22,608 nucleotides of DNA from Blastococcus sp. CT_GayMR20 (GTDB taxonomy: Bacteria; Actinomycetota; Actinomycetes; Mycobacteriales; Geodermatophilaceae), in NCBI RefSeq assembly GCF_004570345.1, contig NZ_SPQM01000079.1, forward strand, positions 1 to 22,608. Direction: 5' to 3'. The notes beneath the pieces were generated by a model. That model saw only the letters and a list, made by a program, of their open reading frames with translations. It was not told the DNA's origin and ran no database searches. Position numbers and translations under genes: made by a program. Shown one piece after another: positions 7,140 through 13,466 of this stretch. Each line of letters begins with the position of its first letter. The first letter of the stretch is position 1.

Positions 7140-7512
7140 CTCCAGTTGTTCTCCGGTAGTGGCACGCCTGGCGCGTCACCCGCCAGCGATGGAGGCTCTG
7201 CATCTCCCGGCGCGGGGGTCGGCGCCGGGACCGCCGGGGGACAGCCCCGCTCCTGCGGCCGGGTTCGACCCTGTGCCGATAAGCGGTCTCCCGGGACCGC
7301 CTCCAGTCCGCCTCCAGTTCGTCTCCGGCCGATGTCCGGTTGTCCCCCGCGACGCTGTCCCTGGCCGACCTGTGCCGCCCGCGCTTGTGAAGCACGTTCT
7401 CCGGTAGGCCGACGGCGGTCGGGGGACCCGCTCGCCCACAGGGACTGGAGGACAACTGGAGGTCCGTTGCTGGCCTGGGGTTTCTCCAGTTGTCCTCCTG
7501 TTGTCCTCCAGT
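7140..7512. repeat. Iteron-like cluster of CTCCAGT repeats with a 15-bp inverted repeat
   Basis: The heptamer CTCCAGT occurs at 7140, 7301, 7312, 7484 and 7506, and in reverse (ACTGGAG) at 7444 and 7455. Two tandem copies of CCGCCTCCAGT lie at 7297-7307 and 7308-7318, and GTTGTCCTCC is repeated at 7489 and 7500; both repeats have an 11-base period. GGAGGACAACTGGAG at 7447-7461 is perfectly inverted at 7484-7498. A separate 12-mer GTTCTCCGGTAG is repeated at 7148 and 7396. No convincing gene lies between 7039 and 7565. The pattern suggests a protein-binding array such as an origin, partition or excisionase/regulator site; which one is unknown. Confidence 0.65.
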
Positions 7513-7565
7513 CAGCCGATGCTGGCCGTGAGCATCGGGGCGGCTCTCCTCCCCTTGCGACGGCG

Positions 7566-8102
7566 TTACCCAATGTCCCTTGGGGACCGCTTTGTGCCAG
7601 TCGTCATGACGTGTGCGACCCGGAATCCACGCAGCTGCGCCCGGGCCGGCCGGTCGGCGTCCCCGTCGGCGGGTTTCCCCGTCGCTGTCGCGGCGGCGGG
7701 TGCGGCCTGGCCGGTGTCGGTGCTCTTGGGCGTGTAGGTGCACGGCGCCAGGACCGCGAGCCCGGTGGACCCCTTGACCACGCTGCGCCTCAGCGCCTTC
7801 CAGGTGCCGAACCCGGCGACCCGGGTCGGGCTGAAGCCGAGCCGCGCCGCCTGCAGCGCGATCAGCAGCTGGTTGTTGAGGCTGTAGGTGTGGAACTTCG
7901 CGGCGGCATCGAGCATCGCCCGCCACTGCGGATCAGCAGTGAGCGCCTCGACCTGCTCGCCGATCTGCTCGTGCAGAGCCGCGATCTTCGCTGCCCGCGC
8001 GGCGTCGGCCGCTTCCGCCTGCGCGGCGCTGAGGCGGGCGCTCCTGCCCCGCCCGCCCTTGCCGGTGCGACTGCTGCTCGCCGTGCTGCTGGTGCTGGTC
8101 AT
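7566..8102 (-). CDS. Truncated ArdC-family antirestriction protein, ssDNA-binding N-terminal domain only (178 aa)
   Basis: The ATG at 8102 is preceded by GGGAGG. After a Ser/Thr/Gly linker and a helical, Ala-rich stretch (25-60), the protein shows the ArdC-like N-terminal ssDNA-binding domain: FHTYSLNNQLLIALQAARLG (about 70-89), VAGFGTWKALRRSVVKGSTG and LAVLAPCTYTPK. Intact relatives continue after GFRVAHV with FDVSQT and a zinc-metallopeptidase-like domain. Here, right after RGFRVAHV, the sequence turns into MTTGTKRSPRDIG and stops. The C-terminal half is therefore lost, probably by deletion or rearrangement at about 7600. ArdC proteins are made from the leading region of conjugative DNA and protect incoming single strands. 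Whether this remnant still binds ssDNA is unknown. Confidence 0.75.
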   Translation of the reverse strand: MTSTSSTASSSRTGKGGRGRSARLSAAQAEAADAARAAKIAALHEQIGEQVEALTADPQWRAMLDAAAKFHTYSLNNQLLIALQAARLGFSPTRVAGFGTWKALRRSVVKGSTGLAVLAPCTYTPKSTDTGQAAPAAATATGKPADGDADRPARAQLRGFRVAHVMTTGTKRSPRDIG

Positions 8103-8177
8103 CTGGACCCTCCCGGGACTGGAGCCGAAGCCGGTACGGGAGGAACCGCGGAACAGGTGTCCTGCCACCCATTCCTC

Positions 8178-8341
8178 CGGCCCGTCCGGCAAAGAGCTCT
8201 GCTCAGGGGCCGGAAGCGACGGCGGGGGACGACCGGACCAAGACTGCTTCCGCAGCGGAGCGCCCGAAGGGCGGAAGGATCTTGGTCCGGTCGGGCGGAG
8301 ACGGCGCGGGAGGCCCCTACGCTGAGCTGCCGGACGGGCCG
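8178..8341. repeat. Large nested inverted repeat upstream of ardC, oriT or structured-RNA candidate
   Basis: The outer arms CGGCCCGTCCGGCA (8178-8191) and TGCCGGACGGGCCG (8328-8341) are perfect 14-base inverted repeats. Nested inside, GACCGGACCAAGA (8231-8243) and TCTTGGTCCGGTC (8280-8292) form a perfect 13-bp stem. Its interior has CTTCCGC/GCGGAAG (8247-8253, 8271-8277), or alternatively a small CGCCC-GAA-GGGCG hairpin. The structure begins 76 bases upstream of the leftward ardC start. ArdC genes usually lie in the leading region near oriT, so a transfer origin is a reasonable guess. A leader RNA for ardC is the alternative. Confidence 0.55.
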
Positions 8342-9011
8342 GGGGGCCAGCAGGCACAGCCCGCCGCAGGCGGTCCTTGACGACGGCGCAGCCGGCGCCG
8401 CGCGCAGCGTGGCCCGAAGGGTGCTCGTGGCCTGCCCCAACGGCCGCAGTACGACGACGTCGGCGGCGGACCCACCGGTCAGAGCGCCCCGGTCACCCGA
8501 CACGTCCCGGGGCGCCCTGGCGGACCGAAAGCAGGCCCCGTCGTCTCCCTGTGCTCCGGGTGCGGTGTCCAGCGCCATGAGTCGAGCGTGGCCAGCTCAG
8601 CGCCCGCCCGAGGGCGTCCGCCCGGTTGCTGTGGACGAGGTGAACCGTCCTGGACGACCGCGTCGGTGATCAGTAAATTCGCTCTGAACGTGGCAGCGCC
8701 CCCGGCCTGGTCAGGCAGGACGGGGGCGCGCTCCGAGCTGAACGTAGCGGCACAGCAGCGCCTGGTGACGGTGGTCTTCCTCTCAGGTCCCGCCCCGCAC
8801 AAAGGCTGTGCCGACTACGCGGCCGACTCTCACCTCGGCGCTCGCACCTACGGAGATCGACTGGCGCCCCCCGGTTGCCCATGTCACTCTCCTCGTCGCG
8901 GCGGGGGCCCTGGCGCTACTGCGCTGGACGCGCCCCCGCCCGCCACGACTCCCCGCGGCCCCGTTCCGTAAGCGGAACGCTCAGCGGGACGGCCACTCGG
9001 TGCCGTAGCGG
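8342..9011. other. Stretch without a convincing gene, containing hairpins and short repeats
   Basis: Reading frames here are open on several strands but show no recognisable domain or good start. What can be seen: a 9-bp stem GCGCCCCCG/CGGGGGCGC (8696-8704, 8721-8729) flanked by near-repeats CTGAACGTGGCAGC and CTGAACGTAGCGGC at about 8684 and 8738, and a 7-bp hairpin CGTTCCG-TAAG-CGGAACG at 8962-8979. It probably represents decayed element DNA plus regulatory structure. Confidence 0.5.
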
Positions 9012-9028
9012 GATCCCTCTAAGGGATC
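9012..9028. repeat. Short perfect hairpin at the 3' break of the vWA-protein remnant
   Basis: GATCCCT (9012-9018), CTA loop, AGGGATC (9022-9028) form a perfect 7-bp stem that overlaps the stop codon of the pseudogene reading frame. It lies close to the point where family similarity is lost, so it may mark a rearrangement junction or act as a weak terminator. Confidence 0.4.
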
Positions 9029-9660
9029 GACTGATTGGGGGTGCGGGAGCCGCTGGACGGTTCCTCGTCGATGTCGGCCAGGGAGGCGCCGGCGTAGCCC
9101 TGCGACAGCTGGTTGGACAGCGCCTCGAGATCGGCGAGCTCGGCGACGGCGGTGGTCGCGTCACCCAGGCCGAGCGACTGGTCGCCGTCGGGCACCTGGC
9201 ACGGCAGGTCCGGCCGCGCCCGGCGCAGCGCGTCGGTCAGGTGGGCCATCTCGCTGGCCAACCCCATGTCGGCCATCGCCTGCTCCATGAGCGCTGCCAG
9301 CTCGGCCCGCTGGTCGAGAGACAGCCCGGCCATCATGCGCTCCTGGGCGGCCGCCCGGCGGGCCAGCGAGTCGATGAGCTCCTCGATCGACTGCGGGTCG
9401 TCCGGGAAGAAGTCGCCGTGCCGGTCCAACAGCTGCGACAGGTCGGCCACCATGTCCTTGACGGCCTCCAGGTCCTGCTCGCCGGCGTTCTACAGCGCGG
9501 ACTTCATCGAGGCGAACGAGCTGTCGAGGACCTCCCGGCGGAGCAGGTCCTGGATCCGGTCGTAGGTCTCCCGCGCCTCCGCCGAGCGCCACGCGTAGTC
9601 CTTGAGCGCCCGGACGGCACCGGCAGTGTCGTCGGGGCCGACCGCACGAGACAAGGACTT
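9019..9660 (-). pseudogene. Internal fragment of a vWA-domain-associated protein gene, with in-frame stop
   Basis: One minus-strand frame reads VRALKDYAWRSAEARETYDR, IQDLLRREVLDSSFASMKSA, an in-frame TAG at 9490-9492, then DMVADLSQLLDRHGDFFPDD and SIEELIDSLARRAAAQERMM, down to the DDALRRARPD...GLGDATTAVAELADLEAL region. This resembles the central helical region of a family of actinobacterial vWA-domain (CoxE-like) proteins. It has no proper N-terminus: the frame is cut off at about 9660, at the catabolic cassette's promoter. After the ASLADID motif at about 9065 the sequence diverges and stops at 9019, so the C-terminal vWA domain is also missing. It is therefore a doubly truncated relic with a nonsense mutation. 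A 144-residue product from ATG 9453 is possible, but unlikely to be functional. Confidence 0.65.
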
Positions 9661-9722
9661 GACAATCGATCATCGAACATCGAACCTCATGTGATCAAGC
9701 TAACTGCTCGGCCATTAGGAGG
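9659..9722 (+). promoter_or_regulatory. Candidate promoter/operator and ribosome-binding site of the catabolic operon
   Basis: TTGACA at 9659-9664 matches a -35 box; a -10 about 17 bases later is only weakly matched (GAACCT at 9682). Directly after the -35 lie three tandem 7-base units, ATCGATC, ATCGAAC and ATCGAAC (9665-9685), in the core promoter position where a repressor would act. A very good ribosome-binding site AGGAGG (9717-9722) precedes the dioxygenase GTG. The link to the GntR protein encoded in the operon is inference. Confidence 0.45.
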
Positions 9723-9726
9723 AACC

Positions 9727-10902
9727 GTGCAAGAAGCCCTGCAGCCGAACCGGCCGCTGGCCGCCGCCGGACCATCAGGCACTGAGCCCCAGAAGGTTCT
9801 CCGAAGCAGGGTCGAGGCCCACAGCCTCGTCTCCTTGTGGGACAACATGGAGGACGTCGTCTCGTCAACGACAGAGAAGTTCGTTCCGCATGTATGGCGG
9901 TGGGACGACATCCGTGAGGTCTTGATGGCGGCCGGCGACATTGTCTCCCTGGAAGAGGCTGACCGGCGTGCCCTTATCCTGGCAAACCCCGGAGTCTTTC
10001 CGAAGTACTTCACGACAAACAACTTGTATGTTGCCTATCAATTAGTGAGGCCAGGGGAAACTGCCGCAGTCCATCGCCACACGCCCAGCGCAAGTCGGTT
10101 CGTTCTCGAGGGCAACGGGGGATACACGGTTGTCGAAGGCGAGAAATGCCCGATGCAGCGCGGTGATCTTATCCTCACACCCCAGGGGACGTGGCACGAC
10201 CACGGAAACGATGGAGAAGCCCCCGCAATCTGGGTCGACGTTCTGGACTTGCCAATCGTTGATCACCAGGGAGCGATCCACTTCGATTTCGTCTATGGCG
10301 AAGCCGACCACGGTGGGGGCGAGCCCATTCGCAAGTATAGTCAAAGCATCCGGACTGAGATCGGATACTCGACAAGCCTCTACGGTACGGGCGGGATGCA
10401 ACCAGCCTACGTTGATAGCAAACGCGGCGACGGAATCGGGTCTCCTCAGTTCGTCTACCCCTGGGAGGCGACGTACGCCGCCCTGAACCGCTTAAGAGAC
10501 CACGAGGGCAGTCCCTTCGACGGAATCGTCCTCCGCTACACCGACCCGACTACAGGGGGGCCCATCTCGCCGACCATGGATTTCACGGTCCAACTCCTAA
10601 GGGCGGGCGAGGCGACGAAGAGTCACCGACACACGTCCAGCACATCGTATACCTGTATTCAGGGAAGCGGCGAGACCATTGTGGACGGGCAAGTAATGTC
10701 CTGGGGCGAGAACGACACCTTTGTTCTCCCGTCATGGTGTTGGCACTCGCACCAAAACCACAGTGCGACCGAAGACGCCATCCTGTACGCGGTGTCGGAC
10801 CTGCCCATCTCCGTGAAACTCGGTTTGTACCGGGAGCAGGCTGAGGGTGAACCGGATGGTGCTTGGCGGGGCCGTCCTGGCACCTATGAACGGCGGCAGT
10901 AG
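9727..10902 (+). CDS. Gentisate/salicylate 1,2-dioxygenase-type bicupin ring-cleavage enzyme (391 aa)
   Basis: The protein is a two-domain cupin of the gentisate 1,2-dioxygenase / 1-hydroxy-2-naphthoate / salicylate dioxygenase family. These Fe(II) enzymes open an aromatic ring between the carboxyl- and hydroxyl-bearing carbons. The N-terminal cupin has AAVHRHTPSASRFVLEGNGG with His116 and His118, and TPQGTWHDHGND with His157/His159. The C-terminal cupin also keeps KSHRHTSSTSYTCIQGSGE (His300, His302) and SWCWHSHQNH (His340/His342). Its 391 residues fit the family (about 340-400). I chose the GTG at 9727 because of the AGGAGG ribosome-binding site five bases upstream. It is the first gene of the catabolic operon. 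Codon 106 is TTA, a rare codon in high-GC actinobacteria. The exact substrate (gentisate, salicylate or an amino/nitro-salicylate) cannot be told from motifs. Confidence 0.87.
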   Translation: MQEALQPNRPLAAAGPSGTEPQKVLRSRVEAHSLVSLWDNMEDVVSSTTEKFVPHVWRWDDIREVLMAAGDIVSLEEADRRALILANPGVFPKYFTTNNLYVAYQLVRPGETAAVHRHTPSASRFVLEGNGGYTVVEGEKCPMQRGDLILTPQGTWHDHGNDGEAPAIWVDVLDLPIVDHQGAIHFDFVYGEADHGGGEPIRKYSQSIRTEIGYSTSLYGTGGMQPAYVDSKRGDGIGSPQFVYPWEATYAALNRLRDHEGSPFDGIVLRYTDPTTGGPISPTMDFTVQLLRAGEATKSHRHTSSTSYTCIQGSGETIVDGQVMSWGENDTFVLPSWCWHSHQNHSATEDAILYAVSDLPISVKLGLYREQAEGEPDGAWRGRPGTYERRQ

Positions 10903-10903
10903 A

Positions 10904-11851
10904 ATGCTCGCCACGGACGCAATCCCTTTTCCCACGCCGAGCGTGATCCGGTTCAGGGAGTCCGGCGCCACCTCGACGAGTACTGGCCTGGCATTTCACG
11001 ACCAGGCCTGGCCTCAGCCCACCGTGGCCGGCGCGCTCGTCAGCAGCGGCGTGACCAAGGAAGAGGCGGACCGGCTGACGCAGAATCCCGTCCTCTTGGC
11101 TTGCCACTTGAACGATGGGGACACGGCAAAGTCTCTCCTGGCGAGCTTGGACGGCAGCGCGGCAGCGCTTCGGCCTGGCGACCTGCAGCTCACCGTTCCC
11201 GTCGACACCGAGTCGAGAATATTTGCGGTGGGCCTGAACTATAGACGACACGCCGAAGAATTCGGCTCGAAAGAGCAGCGGTCGGTCCCCATCGTATTCA
11301 TGAAAACATGGGATTCGGTGTCCGGCCCGTACGACCCAATAGTACTGCCTAGGCAGGACTCGGCAATCGACTTCGAAGGCGAACTCGCCGTCGTGGTCGG
11401 CCACGACGTCCCGCTCTATGGGCGCGGCGGAGAGCAGTGCATAGCCGGCTACACCGTCGCGAACGACGTCACGGCTCGGACGATCCAGGCCAGCAGCTCC
11501 CAGTGGACACTGGCGAAGAGCTTTCCGACCTTCTGTCCTCTGGGCCCGGGAATAGTCCCATCGGGCCTTATGCCCGCGCCGCTGGATCTGAAGGTGGTCA
11601 CGCGTCTGAACGGTGAGATCATGCAAGAGGCCACCACGGGCCAGATGATCCGTTCAGCGGTCGAACTCGTGGACTACGTCGCACAACATGTACCGCTGCG
11701 TATGGGGGACCTGCTGCTGACCGGAACCCCCGAAGGCGTGGGTCATTTCCGTAACCCACCCATTCACCTGCAGTCGGGCGACACCGTGGATATTTCAATC
11801 GAGGGCATCGGCCGTATCTCGAACGCCGTACGACAGAGCCACGAGCCGTGA
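10904..11851 (+). CDS. Fumarylacetoacetate hydrolase (FAH) family protein (315 aa)
   Basis: The C-terminal FAH domain is clear: FAVGLNYRRHAEEF (about 107-120), PIVFMKTWDSVSGPYDPIVL, the metal-binding DFEGELAVVVG (Glu158, Glu160), GYTVANDVTAR (Asp188) and the signature LLTGTPEGVG (271-280). The family hydrolyses C-C bonds of 3-oxo or acylpyruvate ring-cleavage products, or decarboxylates/hydrates related diacids. Behind a gentisate-type dioxygenase it is probably a maleylpyruvate or fumarylpyruvate hydrolase-type enzyme. The start is uncertain: I took ATG 10904, one base after the dioxygenase stop; in-frame ATG 10886 or GTG 10847 would overlap the dioxygenase. Its stop overlaps the GntR start by GTGA. 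Confidence 0.85.
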   Translation: MLATDAIPFPTPSVIRFRESGATSTSTGLAFHDQAWPQPTVAGALVSSGVTKEEADRLTQNPVLLACHLNDGDTAKSLLASLDGSAAALRPGDLQLTVPVDTESRIFAVGLNYRRHAEEFGSKEQRSVPIVFMKTWDSVSGPYDPIVLPRQDSAIDFEGELAVVVGHDVPLYGRGGEQCIAGYTVANDVTARTIQASSSQWTLAKSFPTFCPLGPGIVPSGLMPAPLDLKVVTRLNGEIMQEATTGQMIRSAVELVDYVAQHVPLRMGDLLLTGTPEGVGHFRNPPIHLQSGDTVDISIEGIGRISNAVRQSHEP

Positions 11852-12525
11852 CTTCGAATGTCGCACCGCTTGGCAACCGCACCGTCCGCGCGCACGTTAT
11901 GGACGCCCTCAGAAGCGACATCCTCTCGGGACGGCTGCCCCCAGGTGCCCGGCTGGTCCAGGCACAACTGGCTAAGCAATTCGGAACTTCACTGGCGCCT
12001 GTGAGGGAGGCGCTATACGAACTGTCGGCCCAAGGCCTGGTCGTACTCACGCAGCACCATACTGCGGTCGTGTTCAAGCCGACTGTAGAGGAGCTTATTC
12101 ATTGCTACGAGGTTCGTATCCTTCTCGAGGAGGACGCGGCACGACGAGCAGCCGATTGCGCAACGCCGGCCGACCTGGAGGCGGCTGCTCTTCTGTTGGA
12201 CGCCATGGAGGCCTCTGTCGACCCGAATGACTGGGTGGGGCTCAATACTCAATTCCATCTCGCCCTGTGCAGCGTCGCGAGAAACCCCGTCTTGACCGAC
12301 ACGATCGAGCGTCTTCGCGCTCTGACCGAGCCGTATGTTCGCATCTACGTCACTGAGTCCAGCGCGGAGCGACGAGCTGATCGCGAGCATCGTGAAATCC
12401 TCGCGGCAGTGGTCGCGGGCGATCGAGAACTGGCGGCTACGACGGTCCGCAGTCATCTCGAAGCGACGAAGGAGAGCGTTGCGCGACGCCTTTCGCAGAC
12501 GCAAGAGCAATGGAATCCAAAATGA
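11848..12525 (+). CDS. GntR-family transcriptional regulator, FadR/FCD subfamily (225 aa)
   Basis: The N-terminal winged helix-turn-helix (about 10-75) has DILSGRLPPGARLVQAQLAK and FGTSLAPVREALYELSAQGL, the GntR pattern. The C-terminal FCD domain (about 80-215) has EVRILLEEDAARRAA, FHLALC (His137), DREHREIL (His181) and VRSHLEA (His203), which are likely metal or ligand residues. The usual Asp four positions before His137 is Asn133 here, so metal binding may be altered. FCD regulators usually bind an organic-acid effector and repress catabolic operons. Its GTG overlaps the FAH stop by four bases, so it is translated within the operon it probably controls. Confidence 0.9.
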   Translation: MTSNVAPLGNRTVRAHVMDALRSDILSGRLPPGARLVQAQLAKQFGTSLAPVREALYELSAQGLVVLTQHHTAVVFKPTVEELIHCYEVRILLEEDAARRAADCATPADLEAAALLLDAMEASVDPNDWVGLNTQFHLALCSVARNPVLTDTIERLRALTEPYVRIYVTESSAERRADREHREILAAVVAGDRELAATTVRSHLEATKESVARRLSQTQEQWNPK

Positions 12526-12542
12526 AACCGGAGGAGCAATCC

Positions 12543-12989
12543 ATGCCTATCGATTACGGAATCGTCGCAGACGTGATGAGGTTTGCGGTGGAGCACGGGC
12601 GTGAGCGAGGATTCAACGTCGCCTGTGGAGTCGTTGACCCTTCCGGGCGGCCCTTGGGTGTCCTGAAGCACCCAGACGCGCTGTGGACGACGCCTGATAT
12701 GGCGCTCGGAAAAGCCACCCTTGCAAGCGCTTTCCGGGAGCCTACTGCCCCACTCTTCGAGCGGTGGCAGCGGGAGCGTCCTCAGTACGGTGTCAGTATT
12801 GCTGCGTGGGGCGTTGGTAATGGCTGGTTCGCGGTTGAGGGCGGCGTGCCAGTAAAAGTCGGAGACGGAGGTGTCGTCGCTGCAGCTATCGGGATCAGCG
12901 GTGGATTCCCCGCGACGATCGACGCGGAGATCGCCGACGTGGCAGTGGAGCGCATGATCGCCTTGCTGGGGGACTCCAGCCAGGGGTAA
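12543..12989 (+). CDS. HbpS/GlcG family (DUF336, 'heme-binding protein') protein (148 aa)
   Basis: The 148-residue protein has the GlcG/HbpS fold pattern: VMRFAVEHGRERGFNVACGV, VVDPSGRPLGVLKHPDALW, an ALGKATLASAFREPT helix, and the Gly-rich end GGVPVKVGDGGVVAAAIGIS that is diagnostic of the family. HbpS binds haem extracellularly and PduO-C relatives bind corrinoids, but many members sit in aromatic or organic-acid operons with no proven role. There is no signal peptide, so it is likely cytoplasmic. I chose ATG 12543 because GGAGGAG lies six bases upstream; ATG 12510 would overlap the GntR gene and lacks family similarity. It sits between the regulator and the Rid-type gene. Confidence 0.83.
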   Translation: MPIDYGIVADVMRFAVEHGRERGFNVACGVVDPSGRPLGVLKHPDALWTTPDMALGKATLASAFREPTAPLFERWQRERPQYGVSIAAWGVGNGWFAVEGGVPVKVGDGGVVAAAIGISGGFPATIDAEIADVAVERMIALLGDSSQG

Positions 12990-13034
12990 GTCATTGGCTT
13001 TGAATGGTCACCCGGTTGACACGGAAGGTTTGAA

Positions 13035-13442
13035 ATGGGAAACGTAGTCCAGTACCGGAACCCCGACTCTGTCCCCGAACCACTGGGAATGTATTCACAC
13101 GTCTCAATCCATGCGGGCATTGTGCATGTTGCTGGGCAGGTCGGGATCGACTCGACGGGCCAGATCCCGTCCACTTTCGATGCGCAGTTCGCACAGGCGA
13201 TGCGGAATGTAGCCGACGTCCTGGATTCGGTGGGATGCGACCTGGGGGACATCCTCGCGACAACTACGTACCTGGTGGATCGAGGTGACATCGCGGAGTT
13301 CTATGCCGCTCGGGCGAAGCTGTACCCCGAGATTTTCCCCCGCGACGACTTCCCACCGAACACCTTGCTTGTCGTGAATGGCCTCGTTCGCGAGGAGCTC
13401 CGAGTAGAAATCCAGCTCACCGCGGCGCATGCCGCGTCATGA
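13035..13442 (+). CDS. Divergent Rid family (RidA/YjgF/UK114) protein, putative deaminase (135 aa)
   Basis: The 135-residue protein has the YjgF fold order: HVSIHAGIVHVAGQVGID (about 22-39), FAQAMRNVADVLDSVGCDLG, TTYLVDRGDIAEFYAARAKL and the C-terminal strand region FPPNTLLVVNGLVREELRVE. In canonical RidA an Arg (E. coli Arg105, in a PARS-type motif) binds the imine substrate carboxylate. Here that position is PPNT, so the Arg is Asn. The Glu of the final VEIEA-type strand appears as Gln (VEIQ). It is therefore not a standard RidA imine deaminase. Rid homologues in aromatic pathways include 2-aminomuconate deaminases, which makes deamination of an amino ring-cleavage product plausible but unproven. 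GGAAGG precedes the ATG. Confidence 0.8.
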   Translation: MGNVVQYRNPDSVPEPLGMYSHVSIHAGIVHVAGQVGIDSTGQIPSTFDAQFAQAMRNVADVLDSVGCDLGDILATTTYLVDRGDIAEFYAARAKLYPEIFPRDDFPPNTLLVVNGLVREELRVEIQLTAAHAAS

Positions 13443-13466
13443 ACGTCACCCCGAAGGGATCCCATC

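Noticed and set aside
7091..7573. Minus-strand frame of 160 codons between ardC and xis
   Set aside because: It lacks a good start, and its repeated TTGGQLE-like segments are just translations of the DNA repeats. The DNA-level repeats explain it better.
8099..8578. Minus-strand frame upstream of ardC
   Set aside because: It covers the nested inverted repeats, overlaps the ardC start and has no recognisable domain.
9453..9673. Possibility that the vWA-like frame starts as a normal gene at ATG 9453
   Set aside because: The same frame upstream of the TAG at 9490 keeps family-like sequence, so the ATG is internal and the gene is broken rather than short.
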